A stretch of DNA of 64,000 nucleotides from Massiliimalia massiliensis (lineage in GTDB: Bacteria > Bacillota > Clostridia > Oscillospirales > Ruminococcaceae), in NCBI RefSeq assembly GCF_900155615.1, contig NZ_FUHT01000002.1:310001-374000 (forward strand), in the 5' to 3' direction. A model generated the notes under the pieces. That model ran no database searches, was not told the DNA's origin, and was given only the letters and a program-made list of their open reading frames with translations. The first letter of the stretch is position 1. Every line of letters begins with the position of its first letter. This document shows positions 43,115-50,321 of the stretch, piece after piece. The translations under genes were made by a program, and so were the position numbers.

Positions 43115-44076
43115 AGACGAACCGCCCGACCTTTCGCAGCGATGAATATGCCGATGATTCTCCCGACATATCGGCACAAAAACCGTTTAAGGGAAGCGAC
43201 CCCTACCGCCATGTAGCGGTAGCCTATTCCCCCGGCGAGGAGGTGATCCCCATAGGAGTCAGAGTCGGAAGAAACCAACTGGAAAAATACAACGAGGAGC
43301 TATCAACACGCGACCGAGAGATTCTTGCATCTCTAAAAAAGTGCAAGTTTCTGCTTACCGGGCAGATCCAGCGTCTACATATAATCAATGCATCTACGCA
43401 GAAGGCTGCTAGGCGAGCCGCCGCCAGAGAGCTTCGTAAGCTGAAAGATTATGGTCTTGTAAACACGCTCGAGCGAAGGATTGGTGGCACTCGTGCCGGA
43501 TCAGGTTCTCTGATCTGGCATCTCACAGAAGCTGGAGAGCGTTTCCTGGCAATAGGAAGTTCTGAGCAATATTCGCGAAGACGCTATTTAGAACCCTCAC
43601 GCATGTTTCTACGGCACTCTCTGGCTGTATCAGAATGTTATGTTCAGCTTGTAGAGATTTGTCGCAGGACTCCGGGGCTGACATTACTTACCGCTGACTG
43701 GGAACCGGATTGCTGGCGACCATATACCCAGCACGGCAAAATCGTCTCATTAAAGCCAGATCTGTTCGTAGCCACGAAAAGCGATGGCTACGAGGACAGG
43801 TGGTTTATTGAGATTGATTTAAGCACGGAATCGCCATCTACTGTTATCGGCAAATGTGATCGCTATCGCGACTACTATCGTTCTGGATTAGAGCAGAAGC
43901 AATTCGGTGTGTTTCCGGTAGTTGTATGGTTAGTGCTGGATGCAGGACGCAAGGAACGACTCCGTTCCGCCATCCAAGAGGCGTATCCGAAGGGTGGCAA
44001 ATTGTTCATTGTCATTACGGCAGATGAATTTGAACGCCTGATCCGGCAAGGCTTTGACGCAAAAGATCTATGCTAG
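43111..44076 (+). CDS. Replication-relaxation family protein
   Basis: A 321-residue protein of the Replic_Relax type. A winged-helix N-terminal part (LLTGQIQRLHIINASTQKAA) precedes a core with LIWHLTEAGERFL, FLRHSLAVSECYVQL, SLKPDLFVATKSDG and WFIEIDLSTES. The D...E-x-D pattern in the last two resembles a nuclease-like fold. It overlaps the ATPase gene by ATGA, so the two work together in element replication or transfer. Confidence 0.82.
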   Translation: MKTNRPTFRSDEYADDSPDISAQKPFKGSDPYRHVAVAYSPGEEVIPIGVRVGRNQLEKYNEELSTRDREILASLKKCKFLLTGQIQRLHIINASTQKAARRAAARELRKLKDYGLVNTLERRIGGTRAGSGSLIWHLTEAGERFLAIGSSEQYSRRRYLEPSRMFLRHSLAVSECYVQLVEICRRTPGLTLLTADWEPDCWRPYTQHGKIVSLKPDLFVATKSDGYEDRWFIEIDLSTESPSTVIGKCDRYRDYYRSGLEQKQFGVFPVVVWLVLDAGRKERLRSAIQEAYPKGGKLFIVITADEFERLIRQGFDAKDLC

Positions 44077-44100
44077 TGGTTATCCTCTGGCAGAGACGTC

Positions 44101-44126
44101 AAAAGCCTGCGGCATGCAAGTCGAGG
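44101..44126 (-). repeat. Flanking repeat A
   Basis: GCCTGCGGCATGCAAGTCGAGG within this stretch matches the reverse complement of repeat B at 44711. It stands before the 88- and 62-residue genes. Confidence 0.5.
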
Positions 44127-44187
44127 CATCTCGCTGAGACGAAAAAGGCAAATGACTGTTTTTACTAATTTTAACGAAAGGAATTAC

Positions 44188-44454
44188 ATGATACAAAGAC
44201 CAAGCCAGGAAGAGATTGAAAAAGGCTTAGCAGAATTTAAGGGCGACTACAAAAGAATTCTCCGAAACATCACGAATTGTTTGGAGTTCGATTATAAGGC
44301 AATCTGTTCACTTAGAACGCTCTTAGCTGATTCCAAGGAAGATATTGCTGAAATCAAAAGAACCATTCGCCCATACGTCGTAGATCTCATCTATGTCTTG
44401 ATTCTCGATGAGAAAGACTTGTATGACGATGAGTCCCGGGAGGATGGAGAATGA
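44188..44454 (+). CDS. Small helical protein
   Basis: An 88-residue acidic protein starting at ATG 44188 behind GAAAGG (KGLAEFKGDYKRILRNITNC, then PYVVDLIYVLILDEKDLYD). No family recognised. It overlaps the following gene by ATGA. Both lie between inverted repeats A and B. Confidence 0.6.
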   Translation: MIQRPSQEEIEKGLAEFKGDYKRILRNITNCLEFDYKAICSLRTLLADSKEDIAEIKRTIRPYVVDLIYVLILDEKDLYDDESREDGE

Positions 44455-44639
44455 CGCGAAAAACTCTCACCGAAGAAGAAATTAAGAGCAAATACAACGC
44501 TATTTCAGAATGCCTTGCTATCTGCTACATCCAATCCAAGAGAATACTGGAAGATGCAGAAGTGCTCAATATGGATACGAAGCCCATCAAAGAAGACTTA
44601 GTCTGTTTCATTCAAGAATTTACGCAGCTTTGTATGTAG
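44451..44639 (+). CDS. Small helical protein
   Basis: 62 residues, all helical (LTEEEIKSKYNAISECLAIC, then VCFIQEFTQLCM). Translationally coupled to the gene before it through ATGA. Function unknown. Confidence 0.55.
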   Translation: MTRKTLTEEEIKSKYNAISECLAICYIQSKRILEDAEVLNMDTKPIKEDLVCFIQEFTQLCM

Positions 44640-44710
44640 CAAGCACCTTTTAAAACAAACACAGCAAAAACAAAACATTAGAGCCTTTTGTAGTCTATGC
44701 AAAAGATACT

Positions 44711-44738
44711 CTCGGCTTGCATACCCCAGGCCTTTGGC
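44711..44738 (+). repeat. Flanking repeat B
   Basis: CTCGGCTTGCATACCCCAGG followed by CCTTTGGC. It lies after the two-gene unit and is inverted to repeat A. Confidence 0.5.
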
Positions 44739-44842
44739 AAAAATGCAATTACGCTTGATCAAGAACGGATTAGCCGGCGTTTCCGGCTAAGTACCTTATA
44801 CACCCCCAAAAACAGACTAGCTCATAGTAGAACATTCTTAAA

Positions 44843-44874
44843 GTCGCCGGAGGCCTGAAGCGTGCAAGTCGGGC
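44843..44874 (-). repeat. Flanking repeat C
   Basis: GTCGCCGGAGGCCTGAAGCG followed by TGCAAGTCGGGC. It stands before the 76-residue gene and has the same orientation as A. Confidence 0.5.
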
Positions 44875-44937
44875 AAACATAATCAGCAAACGAAAACCTA
44901 TCTATTTTAGACTATTAACTTTAACGAAAGGATCAGT

Positions 44938-45168
44938 ATGGATTACCACACACTCGTCAGTCTATATGACGCGCATAGCGATGCCGTCAGCGAGCTGGAG
45001 CACGCTTGCGAACGATTTAACCAAGCAGTTATTGACATGCATAGCTACAACATCTCGCTAATCGGCACAGCGGGGCAGCTCCGGGAATTTATAGATAAAC
45101 TGGAATGTTGCTATAAAAGCATTATTGAATTTCAAGATAGTAAAGAGAAAGAGTTGAAAGTAAAATAA
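44938..45168 (+). CDS. Small helical protein between repeats C and D
   Basis: 76 residues (LYDAHSDAVSELEHACERFN, then LREFIDKLECCYKSIIEFQD), probably a coiled coil. RBS GAAAGGA. No family recognised. It forms a separate unit flanked by inverted repeats C and D. Confidence 0.6.
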   Translation: MDYHTLVSLYDAHSDAVSELEHACERFNQAVIDMHSYNISLIGTAGQLREFIDKLECCYKSIIEFQDSKEKELKVK

Positions 45169-45192
45169 GGTTTTCGCGAATTGAGACGTTTG

Positions 45193-45220
45193 TCTCCGGC
45201 TTGCATACTTCAGGTCTTCG
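45193..45220 (+). repeat. Flanking repeat D
   Basis: TCTCCGGCTTGCATACTTCA followed by GGTCTTCG, after the 76-residue gene. Same orientation as B. Confidence 0.5.
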
Positions 45221-45250
45221 AAAATAACAACATATCAGTAAAGGAAGCTT

Positions 45251-45393
45251 ATGAACCACGCATTACATTTTAACTTTGAGGAAAACGGTATGTCGTAGCA
45301 ATTACGGCATTAAGAGAAGATAGCTCAGGTCGTTTGGTTATCTATTCTTGCCGCTTTCCAAAGAATAAACGACAGCACATTAAAGGTATATAG
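45251..45393 (+). pseudogene. Frameshifted small gene
   Basis: ATG 45251 behind AAGGA gives MNHALHFNFEENG and a quick stop. The neighbouring frame continues YVVAITALREDSSGRLVIYS and then CRFPKNKRQHIKGI to a TAG at 45391. One missing nucleotide near 45288-45292 separates them. The intact product would be about 47 residues. An 18-codon ORF with RBS GGAGG follows at 45419-45475 but is too short to call. The rest to 45556 has no gene. Confidence 0.45.
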
Positions 45394-45556
45394 CCACACC
45401 GAAAGGAGGTTAAGATTCGTGGATATATCATTCTCTAAAATCCGGAATTACTTCGGACGCACCTTAACATCGTAGTCTCAGACAGTTCTGAGAAAACACC
45501 GTAACCTGCAGGAGTAACTGCACAAATCCAAATCTTTGAGATAGGAGGACATTACA

Positions 45557-45766
45557 ATGATGACGCAAACCATTAAGGAACAAATTCTGGCTGTCCGGGA
45601 TACCGGAGAAACCAATATGTTTGACGTAAACGCAGTTCAGTATATCGCAAACCGCGAAGGATACTATGAACTGGTTGTTTACCTGATAGATAACCGTAAA
45701 GAGTACAGTAACTTCATCATGACAGGCACCGCACCGGGGCTTGAAAATGATGACGGCGAAATGTAG
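45557..45766 (+). CDS. DUF5049 family protein
   Basis: 69 residues: IKEQILAVRDTGETNMFDVN, then YELVVYLIDNRKEYSNFIMT, the usual pattern of DUF5049 proteins of Firmicute phages and integrative elements. RBS GGAGG. Function unknown. Confidence 0.78.
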   Translation: MMTQTIKEQILAVRDTGETNMFDVNAVQYIANREGYYELVVYLIDNRKEYSNFIMTGTAPGLENDDGEM

Positions 45767-45795
45767 CCGAAAAGCGTAGAAAGGGGGATATTTCT

Positions 45796-46446
45796 ATGAC
45801 GTTAGACTTTAACGATGATAGAACCTACACCAAAGATGTAGTTCTCAAAAATGTCAGATACGCATTGTTTGATCCTAAATCACTGCAAGATGATGCGTTC
45901 TTCGCTAAATTCTTAGATATGGCAGTCGTATTCGTCTTAATGGATCATTCCGATCCAAACAGGCCGAGATACAAGATTGTTGACGCAGTAGATATGGTTT
46001 CGTTGGACATTAGGCTCAATGAAATCATGGACGCCGCCAATGCGAACTGCAAAAAAGTCGGATATCGCATTATGCCTATGGAGGATGCCATATCCGAGAT
46101 TATCGGAATAGAGATTCCTAGCGATGCTCCCTATCCGATGTATGTCGGAACAAATCCGGAACGCATACTCGGAGCTTCCATTCTGATGTATGAAACATAT
46201 CTTGAGGATCTTGCGGCGCAGATAGAGGATGACCTCTGCATCGCACCGTCAAGCATTCATGAGGTTCTCATCTTTCCACTTTCTCTCGTACAACCCTCAA
46301 AAATCATTGAAATTGTACGGGATGTGAATCGGACTGTTGTATTGCCGCAAGAGAAGCTCAGCGATAGCGCATATATTTATCGCAGAAGCGCTCACGCTAT
46401 CTCGCAGGTCACGCTTAAGAATCCTGAAGATTCTACTTGCGAATAA
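45796..46446 (+). CDS. DUF5688-like element protein
   Basis: 216 residues with no membrane segment: VLKNVRYALFDPKSLQDDAF, then MAVVFVLM, then EDAISEIIGIEIPSDAPYPM, then VLIFPLSLV. This looks like the DUF5688 group found in plasmids and integrative elements, but the call is tentative. RBS AAAGGGGG. First larger gene of a run of five closely spaced genes. Confidence 0.65.
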   Translation: MTLDFNDDRTYTKDVVLKNVRYALFDPKSLQDDAFFAKFLDMAVVFVLMDHSDPNRPRYKIVDAVDMVSLDIRLNEIMDAANANCKKVGYRIMPMEDAISEIIGIEIPSDAPYPMYVGTNPERILGASILMYETYLEDLAAQIEDDLCIAPSSIHEVLIFPLSLVQPSKIIEIVRDVNRTVVLPQEKLSDSAYIYRRSAHAISQVTLKNPEDSTCE

Positions 46447-46486
46447 AGCGACGATGAGTGATGAATGTGTAAAGGAGAAACGAATC

Positions 46487-46735
46487 ATGTGGCAAGAAGG
46501 AACAATCGGTATTCCAGTAAAGAAAACGGTTGAGAAAGAATACATAGCGGTTCATTACACCATAAAGGTATTCGATGAACCAAGTGAATTCGGTATCAAT
46601 CAAGGAAGAATCTCAAAGTTGGAACTAAAACAAGATGGCGAAATTGTCGCTAATTATGACCGTGGCTGGGATATTTACCCGACCACACAGGAAGCTGAAC
46701 TGACTCTTCGCATCTTGTTAAACCGACACAATTAA
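46487..46735 (+). CDS. Small element protein (DUF7678-like)
   Basis: 82 residues starting at ATG 46487 behind AAAGGAG. It reads YIAVHYTIKVFDEPSEFGIN, GRISKLELKQDGEIVANYDR and GWDIYPTTQEAELTLRILL. It resembles a group of small proteins common on Firmicute integrative elements. Function unknown. Confidence 0.62.
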   Translation: MWQEGTIGIPVKKTVEKEYIAVHYTIKVFDEPSEFGINQGRISKLELKQDGEIVANYDRGWDIYPTTQEAELTLRILLNRHN

Positions 46736-46749
46736 AGGAGGTCTCTATT

Positions 46750-47802
46750 ATGACGACTATAAAATACGCCGCATATGGCGAACAGAGAAAGAAACTCGTA
46801 AATACCTTATCTGAGATTCTCGGATATGAATCCAAATATCTCAAAGCTCCAAGCTATGGATATGAGGTCGGCTCATGCATCGTCAATCGTGCCGGGGATA
46901 TTGAATTCCCGGACGATATGACTGAAGAAGAAATTGAAGCCATCGTCAAAAAACTAACCTGGCATGGTTTTGAGAGAGTTCTAGATAAGCCTGCGGAAGA
47001 AATCGACAGCACTCCTGTGTCAGAAGAACCTGTCCAAGAAGAGTCTATTCTTGAAGTAGATGATTCTACGGAGACAGACATCGACGATTCTGAAGATGTC
47101 TTGGCTGATACCGTTACTAGCGAAACCGAAATCGACACAACCGAGGATTCCGTTATTTTCAATGAAACGTCTGAAGAACTCGCAGAGGAACCGGAAGCGT
47201 CAACTTTACCAGAAGGAAGTTTTGAATCAGCGAGACCTACGGAAGAAGCTGTGGATGAGCAGACTGAGGAATCTCCTGTTACGGATACAGCCGAACCAAA
47301 GAAAATCGTAATTGAGCTTCCGAACTCTTACCTCAATGAAGCCGAACTTGGCAGAGTCAGAGCGATTGTTGCCAGTAAAGCATCCGTTCTTAAAAAAGCT
47401 CTTGAAGCCGATGATCTATCTATCGAGCGCAAAGAGGATAAAATTTGTTTTCCGTGGTTCACTGATCATGGGATTGATGGAGAAGCAAAAGCCTATATGC
47501 AGCTCATATCTGGCATTGCAAAACGAGCAAAAATGCTCACCCGGGTTACAGCTACAGAAAGCCCGTCAGATAATGATAAATTCACGATGAGGCTCTTTCT
47601 TGTATCCTTGAACTTCAAGGGCGCAGAATATGCATTTGCTCGTAAATTCCTGCTCCGCAACCTAACTGGAAACAGTAGTTGGCGAACCGAAGGCGCGAAA
47701 GCTCGACACGATGCACGTAAGATCCAACAGGAAATCGAGGCTCCAGAAGTAACTATCGAGAAGTCATCTGAAGGAGGTAAAAACTATGCAGAACTTTCCT
47801 AG
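46750..47802 (+). CDS. Element 'virulence-protein'-type protein with acidic linker
   Basis: 350 residues. The N-terminal 80 residues (YAAYGEQRKKLVNTLSEILG, then YEVGSCIVNRAGDIEF) and the C-terminal 150 (FPWFTDHGIDGEAKAYMQLI, then NFKGAEYAFARKFLLRNLTG) flank about 110 residues rich in Glu, Asp, Thr and Ser. This design is widely annotated as 'virulence protein' on Firmicute elements without proven function. RBS AAAGGAGG. Confidence 0.7.
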   Translation: MTTIKYAAYGEQRKKLVNTLSEILGYESKYLKAPSYGYEVGSCIVNRAGDIEFPDDMTEEEIEAIVKKLTWHGFERVLDKPAEEIDSTPVSEEPVQEESILEVDDSTETDIDDSEDVLADTVTSETEIDTTEDSVIFNETSEELAEEPEASTLPEGSFESARPTEEAVDEQTEESPVTDTAEPKKIVIELPNSYLNEAELGRVRAIVASKASVLKKALEADDLSIERKEDKICFPWFTDHGIDGEAKAYMQLISGIAKRAKMLTRVTATESPSDNDKFTMRLFLVSLNFKGAEYAFARKFLLRNLTGNSSWRTEGAKARHDARKIQQEIEAPEVTIEKSSEGGKNYAELS

Positions 47803-48010
47803 TAAAAATACGATTGAAAAACTGCGAGAAATGTATCCTATCGGAACACGAGTGGAACTCGTTTCTATGAATGATCCTTTTACTAAGCTGATGCCCGGCG
47901 AGCAAGGAACTGTTCAATTTGTTGACGATATCGGAACGGTTTTCGTCAACTGGGACTGTGGTTCCGGCCTTGGTGTTGCTTACGGCGAAGATGTAATTCG
48001 TAAAATCTAG
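47786..48010 (+). CDS. DUF4314 family protein
   Basis: 74 residues: IEKLREMYPIGTRVELVSMN, PGEQGTVQFVDDIGTVFVNW, DCGSGLGV. It is a small SH3-like barrel that accompanies integrative elements. It overlaps the preceding gene by 17 nt. RBS GGAGG. Confidence 0.82.
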   Translation: MQNFPSKNTIEKLREMYPIGTRVELVSMNDPFTKLMPGEQGTVQFVDDIGTVFVNWDCGSGLGVAYGEDVIRKI

Positions 48011-48029
48011 GAACATATATACTTACCTA

Positions 48030-48053
48030 AGCCAGCCCGATTATGGGCTGGCT
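48030..48053 (+). terminator. Terminator before the recombinase gene
   Basis: AGCCAGCCC/GGGCTGGCT stem (48030-48038 and 48045-48053). The T run is poor. Confidence 0.6.
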
Positions 48054-48149
48054 GCTCCAAAAATAATTATAAAATATCGCTTTATTTTACTTGATGTGAT
48101 GCCCCTTCAGAGGTATCATGGGACAAACTATAAGAAGGAGGTAACGCTT

Positions 48150-50105
48150 ATGAGTAATACCGCAATGGCAAATACAGCGCAAGCTCTTATGGATTCAATG
48201 ACGCCAAAATTTGCCGTATCATATCTTCGCGTTTCTACTCGCGGACAGGCTGAGCGAGGCGGCGGACATGATGAAGGTTTCTCGATTCCCGCCCAACGTG
48301 AAGCCAATAAGAAAAAAGCCCTATCTATGGGCGCAATGGTGGGAAAGGAATTTGTTGACCGTGGTGCATCTGCTAAATCCGCTGACCGCCCACAGCTTCA
48401 AGCTATGCTTGAATATGTAAAAGAGAATGCTGATCGCGTAGATTACGTAATCGTACATAAGATCGATCGTCTCGCCCGTAATCGTGACGATGACAGCGAC
48501 ATTATGCGCGTATTGCGTGAATGTGGCGTTCAACTCGTATCTGCATCAGAAAGTATTGACGATACACCCGCTGGCATGCTGCTGCATGGCATCATGAGTT
48601 CAATTGCAGAGTTTTACTCGCAAAATCTTGCCACCGAAGTCAAGAAGGGTATGGGAGAAAAAATCAAAGGAGGCGGCACGGTCGGTCGAGCACCGATTGG
48701 CTACCAAAATGTCCGTCTCGTCGATGATAAAGGACGTGAAGAACGTACCGTCATTACAGATCCAGAACGTGCACCACTAATTACACTGGCTTTTGAAGAA
48801 TATGCTACTGGCAATTGGACTGTTGCAGATTTGGCTGACCACCTGGCGGCTTGCGGGCTCAATACTCGATCAACACCTAAGATTTCTTCTCAGCCAGTTA
48901 CGCTTAAAACACTCCATAAGGTTCTCGTAAACCCCTATTACAAAGGTGTTGTAAAATATAAGGGCGTTGAGTATCCTGGAAGTCATGAAGCGCTTGTAGA
49001 TACTGAAACTTGGGACAAAGTTCAAGCGATACTTGCATCGAGGATTAACGGCACTCGCAATCTTAAACATCCCCATTTTCTAAAAGGTAGCATTTTCTGC
49101 GCATACTGTGGCGAACGAATGATGGTGAGCAATGAAAAGAAAAAGGATGGCACTATATATCCATATTTTGTATGCAGTGGGCGTCATAGTAAACGGAGAA
49201 AAGATTGCACAACAAAGGCTGTTCTGATAGATGTTGTAGAGAAAGAGATTGAAAAAATCTATGAAGCATACCAGCTTCCACCGGAAGTCCGAATTCTGCT
49301 GGAATCTTGCATACAAGAAATAATCTCCACAGAAAGAGCAAAATATGATGCCGAGCTGGATGGACTTAAAGGTGAAAAAGCCAAGCTGGAAAACAAGCGA
49401 AAAAAACTTCTTGAAGCTCATTACTGCGATGCAATTCCGCTAGACCTTCTCAAATCCGAGCAACAGAAAATCGCAAAAGAATTGAGCAGCATTGAGCATG
49501 AAATCAAAATGCACGATACTACCTTTGAGCAAATAACCGAAAATCTTAAGAGAGCACTAGACATTGTAGAAAATTGTGGTGAGGCATATAAAAACGCCAG
49601 TGACACAATTAAAAAGCTGATGAATCAAGCAATATTTGAGAAGTTCTATATTAGCAATGATGCAGATATGGAATTTAAGGTAGATGCAGAATTTAGGCCA
49701 CCTTTCGATCAGATTCTTGAACCGGTTAAAGATGATATTATACGAATTAACAGATTAGCGCAGGACTGCTCAAGCAAGCTGAGCTATTATATAGGCATAG
49801 CAAAAGACCACATCCAGGAAATCTTTGGATGTGGTCTTTATACCATAAACAATTCCACGAATATGTCAACTTACTCGAACGGCTCAAATTTTTTTAGCCA
49901 TAATAGTTCGAGTAAGGTACTTTTGGTGGAGGCGAGGAGAGTCGAACTCCTGTCCGAAAGTCTATCCACAAAGCTTTCTACGAGCGTAGTTTACCTATTG
50001 CGTTCCCGCAGCAGACTGCCGGCAAACAGGCTGCCTGCTGCAGTATCCCTAATTAAACCTGAATCACGTCAGGGCACCCGCAAAACAAGTTCACCGCAAA
50101 AATAA
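48150..50105 (+). CDS. Large serine recombinase (integrase), C-terminus replaced by antisense tmRNA
   Basis: Integrated form 651 codons, starting at ATG 48150 behind AAGGAGG. The resolvase domain has catalytic S29 in SYLRVSTRGQ; then come the recombinase domain, a zinc ribbon (CAYCGERM...CSGRH...C) and a coiled coil (about 395-460). The frame crosses the attachment core TTTTGGTGG at 49921 and continues 58 codons through ssrA in antisense, which cannot be the native end. In a circle the frame would continue into the 152 codons at 16088-16543, giving 745 residues. It cuts and joins att sites to integrate the element. Confidence 0.9.
   Translation: MSNTAMANTAQALMDSMTPKFAVSYLRVSTRGQAERGGGHDEGFSIPAQREANKKKALSMGAMVGKEFVDRGASAKSADRPQLQAMLEYVKENADRVDYVIVHKIDRLARNRDDDSDIMRVLRECGVQLVSASESIDDTPAGMLLHGIMSSIAEFYSQNLATEVKKGMGEKIKGGGTVGRAPIGYQNVRLVDDKGREERTVITDPERAPLITLAFEEYATGNWTVADLADHLAACGLNTRSTPKISSQPVTLKTLHKVLVNPYYKGVVKYKGVEYPGSHEALVDTETWDKVQAILASRINGTRNLKHPHFLKGSIFCAYCGERMMVSNEKKKDGTIYPYFVCSGRHSKRRKDCTTKAVLIDVVEKEIEKIYEAYQLPPEVRILLESCIQEIISTERAKYDAELDGLKGEKAKLENKRKKLLEAHYCDAIPLDLLKSEQQKIAKELSSIEHEIKMHDTTFEQITENLKRALDIVENCGEAYKNASDTIKKLMNQAIFEKFYISNDADMEFKVDAEFRPPFDQILEPVKDDIIRINRLAQDCSSKLSYYIGIAKDHIQEIFGCGLYTINNSTNMSTYSNGSNFFSHNSSSKVLLVEARRVELLSESLSTKLSTSVVYLLRSRSRLPANRLPAAVSLIKPESRQGTRKTSSPQK
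49803..49839 (+). terminator. Hairpin inside the recombinase frame
   Basis: AAAGACCACATCCA/TGGATGTGGTCTTT (49803-49816 and 49826-49839), a 14-bp perfect stem. It lies within the open frame about 80 bp before the core. It could stop recombinase transcripts before they reach ssrA. Confidence 0.5.
49870..49916. repeat. Perfect inverted repeat next to the right core
   Basis: CTTACTCGAAC/GTTCGAGTAAG (49870-49880 and 49906-49916) with an inner GGCT/AGCC, 4 bp from the core. It may be a recombinase site. Because it follows the tmRNA 3' end on the minus strand, it may also act as a substitute terminator. Confidence 0.6.
49921..49929 (+). repeat. Right attachment core (attR)
   Basis: TTTTGGTGG, a direct copy of 16080-16088. 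On the minus strand it is the CCACCA 3' end of tmRNA plus AAA. Confidence 0.75.
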
Positions 50106-50285
50106 CGTTTTATATGGCATACGGTAGGCTATATAAAACGGGCAGCAGTTAAATTATGCTGCGCAGAGTTGAGTTCTAAAATTATTATTTTTAGCGTTTA
50201 TATTTAGGTGCGACAATTAACGTGTTTTCGCCCACACGGCTCGCTTACTTTGCTTCCCGACCCCCGTCGAAACCTTTACGCCCCC
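49924..50285 (-). ncRNA. ssrA: tmRNA (ssrA)
   Basis: About 362 nt. The 5' end GGGGGCGTAAAGGTTTCGAC and the 3' end GAGTTCGACTCCTCTCGCCT plus CCACCA form the alanine-accepting half. The messenger part reads from a GCT resume codon: tag A-KNNNFRTQLCAA, then TAA. The tag ends Cys-Ala-Ala in place of the common Leu-Ala-Ala. It frees stalled ribosomes with SmpB, encoded 870 bp away. The integrated element begins exactly at its CCA end. Confidence 0.95.
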
Positions 50286-50321
50286 ATATGAAACGGCTGA
50301 GTTATCAGCCGTTATCAGGCA

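Larger units (their letters stand above)
44640..44937. other. Gene-free stretch with repeats B and C and a hairpin
   Basis: Repeat B at 44711-44738 (CTCGGCTTGCATACCCCAGG...), a hairpin TTAGCCGG/CCGGCTAA at 44770-44790, and repeat C at 44843-44874 in reverse orientation. No gene seen. Confidence 0.5.
16080..49929. mobile_element. Integrative element inserted in the 3' end of ssrA
   Basis: The limits are two direct copies of TTTTGGTGG, at 16080-16088 and 49921-49929. The right copy is the CCACCA end of tmRNA. The left copy is followed on the chromosomal side by a hairpin fitting the ssrA terminator. One end carries a large serine recombinase gene; inside are a VirD4/HerA-like ATPase, a replication-relaxation protein and DUF proteins typical of integrative elements. 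No clear relaxase or secretion channel is seen, so it may be mobilisable rather than self-conjugative. One copy of the unit is 33,841 bp. Confidence 0.82.

Noticed and set aside
44101-45220. CRISPR array
   Set aside because: Repeats alternate in orientation and enclose genes rather than short equal spacers. No cas gene is present in the window.
49930-50105. Last 58 codons of the recombinase as a real domain
   Set aside because: They are the complement of tmRNA and exist only because of the insertion site.
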